NCBI RefSeq assembly: GCF_025264685.1
Contig: NZ_CP073721.1
Location: forward strand, 1,913,001 to 1,977,000
Direction: 5' to 3'
Origin: Dactylosporangium roseum
GTDB lineage: Bacteria; Actinomycetota; Actinomycetes; Mycobacteriales; Micromonosporaceae
DNA length: 64,000 nt
A program made the translations under genes and the position numbers. Positions 27,943 through 38,408 of this stretch are shown here, piece by piece; position 1 is the first letter of the stretch; each line of letters begins with the position of its first letter. Below the pieces are notes generated by a model. The model did no database searches, was not told the origin of the DNA, and saw only the letters and a list, made by a program, of their open reading frames with translations.

Positions 27943-28757
27943 AACGTTCGCCCCGCCCCGAGCTCGAGTCACCCGAGCGTGACGAGGACACCGGCTGGAC
28001 GTCCTGGGACTCGCCCGGCGTGCTGCACGGGCCCGAGCCCCGCCCCGACTGGGTGATCACCGAGCTCGCCGCCAGGGACACCGACCGCGGCGTGCTCAAG
28101 ACCGGGAAAGAGGCCGACGTCCACCTGGTGGAGCGTGCCGTGCCGGACACCGAACGGCGGATGCTGCTCGCCGCCAAGCGTTACCGGGCCGCCGACCACC
28201 GCCTCTTCCACCGCGACGCGGGCTACCTGGAGGGGCGACGGGTCCGCGAGTCCCGGGTGACCCGCGCCATGGCCGGCCGCACCGCGTTCGGCAAGGAGGC
28301 GATCGCCGGTCAGTGGGCCGGGGCCGAGTTCGTCGCGCTGGGCAGCCTGTGGCAGCTCGGCGTCAGCGTGCCCTACCCGGTGCAGTTGCTCGGCACCGAG
28401 CTCATGCTGGAGTTCGTCGGCGAGGCGGACGGCACCGCCGCGCCCCGGCTGGCGCAGGTCCGGCCGGACCGGCAGCGCCTGGAACGCCTCTGGGAGCAGC
28501 TCGTCGACGCGCTGCGGGTGCTGGCCCGGGCGGGTCTCGCGCACGGGGACCTGTCGCCGTACAACATGCTGGTCCACCACGACCGGCTCGTCCTCATCGA
28601 CCTGCCGCAGATCGTCGACGTGGTGATCAACCCGAAGGGCGCCGAGTTCCTGGCCAGGGACGTCACCGTGGTGGCGCGGTGGTTCACGGCGAAGGGCCTG
28701 CCCGTCGACCCGGAGCCGCTGATCGCCGAACTCGTGGACGACGCCGGCATCCGCTGA
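27867..28757 (+). CDS. RIO-type atypical serine/threonine kinase
   Basis: 296-residue kinase of the RIO1 type, linked in other organisms to ribosome maturation; the bacterial role is unknown. Landmarks are GVLKTGKEADVHLVER (flexible nucleotide loop with Lys), LLAAKRYR (ATP-binding Lys), GLAHGDLSPYNMLVH (catalytic loop HGDLSxxN) and LVLIDLPQIVDV (metal-binding Asp). The N-terminal 55 residues are charged and probably disordered. TTG 27867 with GGAG eight bases upstream was taken as start; no better one exists in frame. Transcript may end at palindrome C. Confidence 0.9.
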   Translation: MRDHSDFSSAPARRRRRFDDEPRFVKRSPRPELESPERDEDTGWTSWDSPGVLHGPEPRPDWVITELAARDTDRGVLKTGKEADVHLVERAVPDTERRMLLAAKRYRAADHRLFHRDAGYLEGRRVRESRVTRAMAGRTAFGKEAIAGQWAGAEFVALGSLWQLGVSVPYPVQLLGTELMLEFVGEADGTAAPRLAQVRPDRQRLERLWEQLVDALRVLARAGLAHGDLSPYNMLVHHDRLVLIDLPQIVDVVINPKGAEFLARDVTVVARWFTAKGLPVDPEPLIAELVDDAGIR

Positions 28758-28883
28758 CCGCCGCCCGCTCCGCGGACGTCCCCGTCGCGCCTCGCCGTCC
28801 CCGTCGTGCCTCGCCCGTCGCACTGCGCCGTCCGTGCCGGGCCGTCCGTGCCGGGCCGTCCGCGGCGCGGGCGGCGCAGCGGT

Positions 28884-28963
28884 GCGTTGATCTTGCAGTT
28901 GTGGTGCCTGACAAACCCGGACATCGTGGGAGTGTCGCGGCACCACAACTGCAAGATCAACGC
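28884..28963. repeat. dispersed intergenic palindrome, copy C
   Basis: Perfect 25-base arms (28884-28908 and 28939-28963) with a 30-base centre that differs from copy B at one position. Core TTGATCTTGCAGTTGTGGTG. Between the convergent RIO kinase and quinone oxidoreductase genes. Confidence 0.9.
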
Positions 28964-29007
28964 GGAGCGCGGCGGAGCGCGGGAGGCGGAGCGCGGAGGG
29001 TGGGGGG

Positions 29008-29967
29008 TCAGGGGATAATGAGTAGTTTTCCGGTGCTTTTTCGGTCTTCCAGGGCCGCGTAGGCGTCGGTCACGCTGTTCAGTGGATAGCGGCCCGTGAC
29101 CGGGATCTCGAGGACGCCACCGGTGATCCAGCCGAAGAGCGCTTCGGCGCGCTCCAGCAACTCGTGCCGGGCCGCGATGAAATGACCCAGCGTCGGCCGG
29201 GTGAGGAAATAGGAGCCGGCCATCAGGCGCAACGGATCGAACGGCGGCACCTTGCCACTCGCGGCGCCGAAGAGCACGAGCGTGCCGCGCGGGCGCAGCG
29301 CCTCCAGGCTGGTGTCGAACGTGTCCTTGCCCACACCGTCGTAGACGGCGTCGACGCCCGTCCCTCCGGTCACCTCCCGCACCGCGTCGAGCGATTCGGC
29401 GTACGGCACCGCCTTGACCGCGCCGTTGGCCTCGGCGATCGCGCGCTTCTGCGGCGTCGAGGCGGTCGCGACGACCCGCCCGCCGAGGTGGGTGACCAGG
29501 CGGGTCAGGAGCTGGCCCATCCCACCGGCCGCGGCGTGCACCAGGACCGCCGAGCCGGGCCGGACGACGTACGAGTCGTGGGTCAGGTAGTGCGCGGTCA
29601 GCCCCTGCAGGATCGACGCGGCGGCCTGCTCGGTGGTGACCTCCTTCGGCACGGGCACCAGCCGGTCGGCGGGGACCAGCGCCTGCTGCGCGTGGCTGCC
29701 GGGAACGGTCGTCCAGGCCACCCGGTCGCCGGGGGAGAGCCCCTCGACGTCGTCGGCGAAGCTGAGCACCGTCCCGGCGCCCTCGCTGCCGAGGATCGCG
29801 GGAAGGGGCACCTGGTAGGTCCCGTTGCGCTGGTACACGTCCACGAAGTTGACCCCGCTGGCCTCGACCAGCACGAGCACCTGGCCCGGGCCCGGCTCCG
29901 GATCGGGCCGCTCCCGCACCTGTAGGACCGACCGGTCGCCGTATTCGTCGAACACCACCGCGCGCAT
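29008..29967 (-). CDS. NADPH:quinone oxidoreductase (QOR, MDR superfamily)
   Basis: 319-residue zinc-free medium-chain reductase. N-terminal MRAVVFDEYGDRSVLQVRE and the quinone reductase signature region (ASGVNFVDVYQRNGTY) are present, then the NADPH-binding Rossmann part VLVHAAAGGMGQLLTRL and VVATASTPQKRA. No zinc ligands are seen, as expected for QOR. Reduces quinones by one electron in known relatives. ATG follows GAGGAGG. Divergent from the Hsp70-like gene. Confidence 0.92.
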   Translation of the reverse strand: MRAVVFDEYGDRSVLQVRERPDPEPGPGQVLVLVEASGVNFVDVYQRNGTYQVPLPAILGSEGAGTVLSFADDVEGLSPGDRVAWTTVPGSHAQQALVPADRLVPVPKEVTTEQAAASILQGLTAHYLTHDSYVVRPGSAVLVHAAAGGMGQLLTRLVTHLGGRVVATASTPQKRAIAEANGAVKAVPYAESLDAVREVTGGTGVDAVYDGVGKDTFDTSLEALRPRGTLVLFGAASGKVPPFDPLRLMAGSYFLTRPTLGHFIAARHELLERAEALFGWITGGVLEIPVTGRYPLNSVTDAYAALEDRKSTGKLLIIP

Positions 29968-30069
29968 CGAGCCTCCTCGGGTTGGTTGTCTTCCTGTCTA
30001 CCCCAAACCGCCGATCGGTTTTGTCGGTGGGCTGCCGTAGCATCCGGGAGTCTTTGGAGGTGAGCGCGC

Positions 30070-33006
30070 GTGGGGCCGACCCATCGTCTCGCGATCGATC
30101 TGGGCACCTGTCACACCGTCGCGGTGGTGCGGCGTGGTGACGAGTCGCCGCGTGCGCTGCTGTTCGACGGATCGCCGGTGATGGCGTCCGGCATCTACGC
30201 CGACGAGCAGGGCAAGCTGTCGGTGGGCCGCGACGCCGAGCGGCTGAGCCAGCTCGCGCCGGAGCGGTTCGAGCCCTATCCGAAGCGCAGCGTCGACGAG
30301 GGCTCCGTGCTGCTCGGTCACGTCGAGGTCACGGTCGTGGAGATGCTCGCCGCGCTGCTGCGGCGGGCCGCCGAGGAGTCGCTGCAGGCCGGGGTCAACC
30401 CGGCCGGCTCGACGGTGCTGACCTGCCCGGCCGACTGGGGCGGCCAGCGGCGGGGGGTGCTCCTGGAGGCGGCCCGCGCGGCCAACCTAGGGCCGGTCGT
30501 CCTCGTCGACGAGCCGATCGCCGCCGCGACCTACTGCCTGCGCGTCCTCGGCCAGCAGGTCGCCCCGCTGCAGTCGCTGGCCGTCTTCGACTTCGGCGGC
30601 GGCACTCTCGACGTCTCGGTCGTGCGCCGCGAGTTCGACGGCCTGCGCGTCCTCGGCGTCGGCGGCCTCGACGACCTCGGCGGCGTCGACGTCGACGCGG
30701 CCCTCGTCGGCCACCTCGGCCAGCTCATCGGCCTGCGCAACCCCGAGCTGTGGCAGCGGCTGTCCAACCCCGACAGCCCGGCCGCCCACCGCGACCGCCG
30801 CGTGCTGTGGTCGGAGGTGCGCGCCGCCAAGGAGATGCTGTCCCGCGCCGCCTCCGCCCCGGTCCACGTGCCCGGCACCGAGGAGGCACTGCACCTCACC
30901 CGCGAGGAGCTGGAGCGGGTCGCGGGCCCGCTGATCGACCGCGCCGTCGACGAGACCCGCCGGGTCCTCGAGCGCGCCGGCGTCGACGTGCGCCAGCTCG
31001 CCGGCATCTTCCTGGTCGGCGGCTCCAGCCGGATCCCGCTCGTGGCGAGCCGGCTGCACGCCCGCTTCGGCGTCGCGCCCGTGGTGCCCGAGCAGCCGGA
31101 GCTGCCGGTCGCCTACGGTGCCATGCTCGCCGTCGGCCCGGCCCCGCAGCAGGTCGACACACAGGCCGCGGCCCGGCCGGTGTCCGGCACGCCCGTCTCG
31201 CCGGGCGTGTCGCCCGCGTTCCCGGTCTCGGCTCCGATGCCGGTCTCCTCCGGGGCCTACGGATCGCAGACCTTCGCGGCCCAGCCGGCGCCGACCGTGC
31301 CGGCCGGGCCGGTGTCGCCCATGTCGGGGCCGCCCACCGCCGCGGCGAGCCCGGCGGCCCCGCCGTTCGGGGCGCCGCCACGACCCAGCCCGGAGGCACC
31401 CCCGTTCGGTGCCCAGCCTCCGCCCGGCCCCGCGGGGCCGGGCGCCCCCGGCTATCCCGGCGCCCCCGGCTACCCCGGCGGACCCGCGTCCCCGATGAAG
31501 CCGGGCGGCTTCGCGCCGTCACCGCCGCCGGTCGTGGTCCGCCCGCGCCGGCGCACCGGCCCGTGGATCGCGCTCGTCGTCGTGCTCGCCCTGATCGGCT
31601 CCTGCGTCTGGGGCGGCGCGAAGGTCTTCGGTTGGATCGGCGACCAGTTCCAGGCGATGACCGACGGCACTTCCGGCGACCCCACCGACGAGAACGGCGT
31701 CCTACAGGACGGCAAGATCGAAGGGCTCACCGCCGGTGCGCCGATCCAGTTGCCCAGCGGCGGCAAGATCACTGCTGTGGCCGGCAGCGGCACGGTCTTC
31801 ACCGCGGTCGTCAACTCCGGCAAGGTCGACGTCGAGGCGTATGCGAACACCGGCAGCAAGCGGTGGACCGCCAACGTGCCGATGGAGCCGGAGGGCGTGG
31901 CGCTGCGCGTGGTCGGCAACCTGCTGATCGTCGACGGCGAGCGCGACACGCAGCGCGGCAAAGACAACGCCCGCAGCGTCATCGACATCGGCGACGGCAG
32001 CGTCAAGTGGACCGACAAGTGGGACGACCGCCTCGACCTGTTCTACCTGGGCACCGACGCCGTCACCGAGGTCCGGCGCGGCGACACCGCGGTGCAGCGG
32101 ACCGACCTGCTCACCGGCAAGGCGAAGTGGTCGCACAAGGGCAAGGGCGGCTTCATCACCTCCGGCGACCGCCTCGTCCATCCGTCGCTGGCCTGGCCGG
32201 GTGCCAAGCCGAGCGGCGCGACCACACCCAGCTATCAGATCGACTTCCAGCGCGACATCCCGTTTCAGGAGTCGCTCGACGTCGACCCGGGCGTGGTGGT
32301 CCAGATGCAGGCGGAGGGCCGGGCCGCCACGATCGACCTCGCCAACGGCAACGTCAAGACCAGCGGCAGCGTCGCTTCGGCCGGTGACCTGCCCTGGATC
32401 GTGTACGCCGGGCTGGCGATCTTCAAGAAGAAGGACGCCGACAACGCGATCGTCGCCTACCGGCTGTCCGACTTCGGTCTCGCGTGGGAGTACAAGACCA
32501 CCGCGGGCGTCGACGTCGAGGACTTCCGCCCGTGCGGCGACAAGCTGGTCTGCGTGAAGGCGAAGCAGTCCACCTACACGCTGGTGGCGGTCGGCACCGA
32601 CGACGGCAGGGCGAAGTGGACGAAGCCGCTCAAGGAGGAGCCGAACTGGTACGTCCTCGACGGCAAGCTGGTTCTCGGCGGCGGCGGGTTCACCTCGGTC
32701 GACGACCCGGTCGTCACCGACCCGGCGAACGGCAACGACAAATACGCCCTCGGCACCGGCCTGTCGTCGAAGAACGCGTATGCGGGATCGGGCAGCAGGG
32801 TGGCGATGGTCACGATCCGGGTGTCCGGATTCAGCTCGGTCTGGCAGGTCGCCGTCGTCAACCTCGCGGACGGCAAGGTGATCGGCGTGGCCGACTACGA
32901 CAAGGAGAACATCCTCACGGACGTGTCGATGAGCAACGACACGGTCGTGCTGATCGACGAGAAGACCCGCAGGATCCACCGCTTCGGCATTCCCGGCCCC
33001 AGGTAA
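30070..33006 (+). CDS. membrane-spanning Hsp70-like ATPase fused to a PQQ-type beta-propeller
   Basis: 978-residue three-part protein. Residues 1-355 form an Hsp70 ATPase (AIDLGTCHTVAVV, phosphate loops VFDFGGGTLDVSVV and IFLVGGSSRIP). Residues about 356-495 are a Pro/Ala/Gly-rich linker. One membrane helix follows (WIALVVVLALIGSCVW), then about 450 residues with repeated Trp/Asp-rich blades (for example SVIDIGDGSVKWTD and YKTTAGVDVEDF), like PQQ-binding propellers, expected outside. The Hsp70 substrate-binding domain is missing, so it is not a classical chaperone; signal transfer across the membrane is a possibility. GTG start with GGAGGTGA six bases upstream. Confidence 0.88.
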   Translation: MGPTHRLAIDLGTCHTVAVVRRGDESPRALLFDGSPVMASGIYADEQGKLSVGRDAERLSQLAPERFEPYPKRSVDEGSVLLGHVEVTVVEMLAALLRRAAEESLQAGVNPAGSTVLTCPADWGGQRRGVLLEAARAANLGPVVLVDEPIAAATYCLRVLGQQVAPLQSLAVFDFGGGTLDVSVVRREFDGLRVLGVGGLDDLGGVDVDAALVGHLGQLIGLRNPELWQRLSNPDSPAAHRDRRVLWSEVRAAKEMLSRAASAPVHVPGTEEALHLTREELERVAGPLIDRAVDETRRVLERAGVDVRQLAGIFLVGGSSRIPLVASRLHARFGVAPVVPEQPELPVAYGAMLAVGPAPQQVDTQAAARPVSGTPVSPGVSPAFPVSAPMPVSSGAYGSQTFAAQPAPTVPAGPVSPMSGPPTAAASPAAPPFGAPPRPSPEAPPFGAQPPPGPAGPGAPGYPGAPGYPGGPASPMKPGGFAPSPPPVVVRPRRRTGPWIALVVVLALIGSCVWGGAKVFGWIGDQFQAMTDGTSGDPTDENGVLQDGKIEGLTAGAPIQLPSGGKITAVAGSGTVFTAVVNSGKVDVEAYANTGSKRWTANVPMEPEGVALRVVGNLLIVDGERDTQRGKDNARSVIDIGDGSVKWTDKWDDRLDLFYLGTDAVTEVRRGDTAVQRTDLLTGKAKWSHKGKGGFITSGDRLVHPSLAWPGAKPSGATTPSYQIDFQRDIPFQESLDVDPGVVVQMQAEGRAATIDLANGNVKTSGSVASAGDLPWIVYAGLAIFKKKDADNAIVAYRLSDFGLAWEYKTTAGVDVEDFRPCGDKLVCVKAKQSTYTLVAVGTDDGRAKWTKPLKEEPNWYVLDGKLVLGGGGFTSVDDPVVTDPANGNDKYALGTGLSSKNAYAGSGSRVAMVTIRVSGFSSVWQVAVVNLADGKVIGVADYDKENILTDVSMSNDTVVLIDEKTRRIHRFGIPGPR

Positions 33007-33021
33007 CGCCGCGAACGCCAA

Positions 33022-33052
33022 CGGCGGGCCGTCCGTGGTGGACGGCCCGCCG
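33022..33052. terminator. bidirectional hairpin between Hsp70-like gene and acnA
   Basis: Perfect 13-bp GC stem CGGCGGGCCGTCC/GGACGGCCCGCCG with a 5-base loop (GTGGT), between convergent stops 16 and 18 bases away. No T tract; such tail-less stems are common in actinobacteria. Confidence 0.8.
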
Positions 33053-33069
33053 CTCGGTGGACAAGGGTG

Positions 33070-35838
<2,769 letters not shown>

Positions 35839-35929
35839 GGCGTACTCCTCAAATGTCAGGCGGGTGTCTCTCGGCCAAGTCTTCCGCAGCGGGCGACGGC
35901 CCGAGCCGCGGGGGTTGCTGTCCTCAAGA

Positions 35930-35948
35930 AAACCGTACGTCCGTCTTG
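35930..35948. promoter_or_regulatory. probable AcnR-like operator at the acnA start point
   Basis: Minus-strand reading CAAGACGGACGTACGGTTT matches the site at 26961-26979 in 16 of 19 bases. It begins at the last base of TATAAC, so a bound repressor would cover the transcription start. It also lies just upstream of the divergent VOC gene. Confidence 0.65.
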
Positions 35949-35981
35949 TTATAGAGGCAAGTCTTGTACCACGCTGTGGGC

Positions 35982-36335
35982 ATGATGCATCACGTGCAAC
36001 TCGCCTGCCCGGCCGGTTCCGAGCCGGTGTCCCGGGCGTTCTACGCGGGACTGCTGGGCCTCACCGAGGTCCCGAAGCCGCCGGCGCTGGCGCCACGTGG
36101 CGGGTGCTGGTTCCGGGGGTACGGCCTGGAGCTGCACCTCGGCGTCGAGACACCGTTCGCCCCGGCCCGCAAGGCGCACCCGGGCATGCTGTGGCCCGGC
36201 CTCGACGCGCTGGCCGAGCGCCTGGCCGCCGCCGGTCACGAGGTCGTCTGGAGCGACGAACTGCCCGGCTACCGGCGGTTCCACACGTACGACCCGCACG
36301 GCAACCGCCTGGAGTTCCTGACGCCGCTGGCCTAG
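35982..36335 (+). CDS. VOC family protein (glyoxalase-like)
   Basis: 117-residue VOC protein, divergent from acnA. It begins [20 protein letters not shown] and ends [18 protein letters not shown] with the usual His/Glu metal-ligand places. [20 protein letters not shown] is typical of a subgroup found across actinobacteria. ATG 35982 or 35985 are both possible. Substrate unknown. The AcnR-like site lies in its upstream region. Confidence 0.82.
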   Translation: MMHHVQLACPAGSEPVSRAFYAGLLGLTEVPKPPALAPRGGCWFRGYGLELHLGVETPFAPARKAHPGMLWPGLDALAERLAAAGHEVVWSDELPGYRRFHTYDPHGNRLEFLTPLA

Positions 36336-36372
36336 CGGGCCCGGGACACGGGGAACTTCACCCTGTGCTCTC

Positions 36373-36780
36373 CTACAGGTCCATGGCCTCCTGGCCGTCC
36401 GGAAGTGGCCGGAACCCCGCCTCGCGCAGGATGCCGGGCACGTGCCGGCCGGGCGCCGGTGGTGCCGCCACGAGCCGGCTGGCCGGAGTGGCCCGAAGGG
36501 CGTCCACGAGGGCGATCAGTAGCTGAAGGGCCCGGTCGCGGTGGTCGGGCGGGGTCGCGAAGTAGACCAGATGGGCTGTGCTGCCGGCGGCTCGTACGGC
36601 GGCGAGCCCGGCCGCCGGCTGGTCGTCGTCCCCCGCCGGGTCGACCAGCTCCCACCACTCCGCGCTGCCGTCACCCGGCCACCAGCCGTCGGCGGGCCGC
36701 TCCTCCCACTCGGCGACGACCCGGCGGGTCACGGCCTCCCGGCCCCGGGGCAGGCGGCGGATCAGCATCAACGCACTCAC
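36373..36780 (-). CDS. GNAT-like acetyltransferase, divergent
   Basis: 135-residue protein that resembles a small GNAT: N-terminal LMLIRRLPRGREAVTRRVV, central strands with AAGSTAHLVYFATPPDHRDR at the acetyl-CoA region, and a C-terminal LREAGFRPLPDGQEAMDL that has the GNAT 'GF' signature. The Q/RxxGxG/A loop is not canonical. It is divergent from the L11-like gene. GTG 36780 was taken as start. Substrate unknown. Confidence 0.65.
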   Translation of the reverse strand: MSALMLIRRLPRGREAVTRRVVAEWEERPADGWWPGDGSAEWWELVDPAGDDDQPAAGLAAVRAAGSTAHLVYFATPPDHRDRALQLLIALVDALRATPASRLVAAPPAPGRHVPGILREAGFRPLPDGQEAMDL

Positions 36781-36814
36781 CCGGACAGCATCCGACGGGC
36801 CGCTTGCAAAAGGC

Positions 36815-36845
36815 TTGACCCTCCAGCCGCTGGAATTCCTACCTT
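36815..36845 (+). promoter_or_regulatory. promoter of the L11-like gene
   Basis: TTGACC (36815-36820) and TACCTT (36840-36845) separated by 19 bases; TACCTT ends seven bases before the ATG at 36853, so the transcript is probably leaderless. This is one of the few starts in the window with a good -35. Confidence 0.6.
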
Positions 36846-36852
36846 CGGCCGC

Positions 36853-37284
36853 ATGGCTGTCCCGAAGAAGATCATCCGTACCCTCACCATCGAGCTGGAG
36901 GCCGGCAACGCGTCGATGGTCGAGCTCGGCAAGATGCTCGGCCCGACCGGCGTCAACATCAGACAGGTCAAGACGGAGTTCGACGACAGCACCGCCGGCC
37001 GGCGCGGCGACGTCGTCCCCGCGGTCGTCACCGTCTTCGACGACCGCAGTCACGCGCTGCGGTTGAAGACCCCGCCGACCGCGTTCCTCATCCGCAAGGC
37101 CCTCGGCATCAAGTCGGGCGCGCGGCGGCCGGGACACGACTCGGTCGGTGAGCTGACCCTCGCCCAGTTGCGGGAGATCGCCGAGCGTAAGCTGCCCGAC
37201 CTGAACACCGACGATCTGGCCGCGGCGATGCGGACGGTCGCCGGGACGGCCCGGTCGATGGGCGTCAGCGTTGCGGACCGATGA
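36853..37284 (+). CDS. divergent paralogue of ribosomal protein uL11
   Basis: 143-residue L11-like protein encoded alone, away from any ribosomal operon. The C-terminal rRNA-binding domain is well kept: KTPPTAFLIRKALGIKSGA, LAQLREIAERKLPDLNTDDL and AMRTVAGTARSMGVSV. The N-terminal domain differs: where standard L11 has the proline-rich PAPPVGPALGQHGVNI, this has SMVELGKMLGPTGVNI, so the prolines known to matter for thiostrepton-type antibiotics are lost. It could be an alternative L11 for stress or drug tolerance (inference). Own promoter; coupled to the next gene by a 14-base overlap. Confidence 0.88.
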   Translation: MAVPKKIIRTLTIELEAGNASMVELGKMLGPTGVNIRQVKTEFDDSTAGRRGDVVPAVVTVFDDRSHALRLKTPPTAFLIRKALGIKSGARRPGHDSVGELTLAQLREIAERKLPDLNTDDLAAAMRTVAGTARSMGVSVADR

Positions 37285-37681
37285 CGATCCGTGGCGCGGC
37301 ATCGTGCCGCCGTTCCGGATGCTCGACCCGTCGCTCGCAGGCGCGGCGCGGCTGCCCCTGCTCGACGAACTGATCGCGGCGCTGCCGGACGAGCGCCGGG
37401 CGGCCGGACGGCTCAACAGTGCGCTGCCCGTACTGCGGCTGCGGCTCACCGGCGACCGCTGGCGGTTGGTCGTCGACGAGCCGTTCGCGCTGGCGCTGCT
37501 CGTGGTCGCGGGCGGCTGGCAGCGGCTGAAACGGTGTCCGTGCGGCGCGCCGTTCGTGGACCGGACGGCGGCCACGACCCGCCGCCACTGCGCCGCGCAC
37601 CTCCGCCACGGCGTCCGCCGTCCAGCCTTCGGCGGCGATCTTGGAATTGTGGTGCCAGACCTGTCCGAAAAGAGCGGATAG
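37271..37681 (+). CDS. CGNR-like zinc-finger protein with altered 3' end
   Basis: 136-residue protein starting at a TTG inside the end of the L11-like gene. Residues about 90-120 (LKRCPCGAPFVDRTAATTRR then HCAAHLRH) look like a degenerate CGNR zinc finger; the N-terminal part resembles the ABATE-type domain of such regulators, much shortened. The final 15 or so residues (FGGDLGIVVPDLSEKSG) are encoded by the left arm and loop of palindrome D, so the original C-terminus seems to have been replaced by insertion of that element. No other start is credible. Function unknown. Confidence 0.55.
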   Translation: MRTDDDPWRGIVPPFRMLDPSLAGAARLPLLDELIAALPDERRAAGRLNSALPVLRLRLTGDRWRLVVDEPFALALLVVAGGWQRLKRCPCGAPFVDRTAATTRRHCAAHLRHGVRRPAFGGDLGIVVPDLSEKSG

Positions 37682-37707
37682 CGGGAGAACCACAATTCCA
37701 AGATCGC
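37635..37707. repeat. dispersed intergenic palindrome, copy D
   Basis: Perfect 19-base arms GCGATCTTGGAATTGTGGT (37635-37653) and complement (37689-37707), 35-base centre. Relative to A-C the arm differs at two inner positions (CAG to GAA) and both arms carry the matching change. It overlaps the 3' end of the CGNR-like gene and lies 9 bases from the convergent PEBP stop. Confidence 0.85.
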
Positions 37708-37715
37708 GTGGGTGG

Positions 37716-38243
37716 TTAGAAGCCGAACTCGGGAACCAGTAGTGCTCGGGCCAGGGTGTGGGCCGTCACGTTGAAGCCGACCACGTTCGGGTGGGCCTCG
37801 GGGGCCACGTCCAGCGACTCGACGTCGAGGGCGTGGACCACGAAGAAGTACCGGTGGGGCGCGTCGGACTTGGGCGGGGCGGCGCCGCCGAAGTCGCGGG
37901 TGCCGTAGTCGTTGCGGTAGTGGACCGCCTCGTCAGGCAGGCCGTCCTTGTCGCCGGTGCCGGCGCCGGTGGGCAGCTCGGTGACGTTCGCCGGGATGTT
38001 GAGCACGAGCCAGTGCCAGAACCCGCCGCCGGTCGGCGCGTCCGGGTCGTAGCAGGTCACCGCGAAACTCCTCGTCCCCGCCGGGAATCCCGACCAGGCG
38101 AGGTGGGGTGACGTGTTGCCGCGCTCGAAGACCTGCGCGTCGGGCAGCGTGCCGCCGTCGGTCAGGTCCTCGCTGGTCAACGTGAACGCCGGCACCGCGG
38201 GAAGGAAGTCGTAGGGCGACGGCGGGCGCGGACGGTCGGACAT
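37716..38243 (-). CDS. YbhB/YbcL family (PEBP, Raf kinase inhibitor-like) protein
   Basis: 175-residue PEBP-fold protein. Family marks are FTLTSEDLTDGGTLPDAQVF, HLAWSGFPAGTRSFAVTCYDPDAPTGGGFWHWLV and the C-terminal GAAPPKSDAPHRYFFVVHAL. Binds anionic ligands in the family; the bacterial role is not settled. ATG 38243 gives the family N-terminus; the in-frame extension upstream is Arg-rich. Cytoplasmic. Confidence 0.92.
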   Translation of the reverse strand: MSDRPRPPSPYDFLPAVPAFTLTSEDLTDGGTLPDAQVFERGNTSPHLAWSGFPAGTRSFAVTCYDPDAPTGGGFWHWLVLNIPANVTELPTGAGTGDKDGLPDEAVHYRNDYGTRDFGGAAPPKSDAPHRYFFVVHALDVESLDVAPEAHPNVVGFNVTAHTLARALLVPEFGF

Positions 38244-38283
38244 GCGCACTCTCCTTGTGCTGGACTTTCGGAACCCGATCCTC

Positions 38284-38397
38284 TTACCCAACGACCGGAT
38301 CCCTCAACTGAGGCGGGGAGACCACCTGGCCGAGCAGCCGGATCAGGTTGCGGCTGGTGGACCGCACCTCGCCGGTGACCGTGCCCGGGGTGAACAC
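38284..38397 (-). CDS. possible 37-residue ORF or gene remnant
   Basis: GTG start just after the aminopeptidase stop. MFTPGTVTGEVRSTSRNLIR begins the frame, with strongly GC-biased third codon positions that suggest real coding. Ends LRDPVVG. No family recognised and no ribosome site. Could be a microprotein or the tail of a lost gene. Confidence 0.3.
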   Translation of the reverse strand: MFTPGTVTGEVRSTSRNLIRLLGQVVSPPQLRDPVVG

Positions 38398-38408
38398 GTC
38401 GACCGGCG

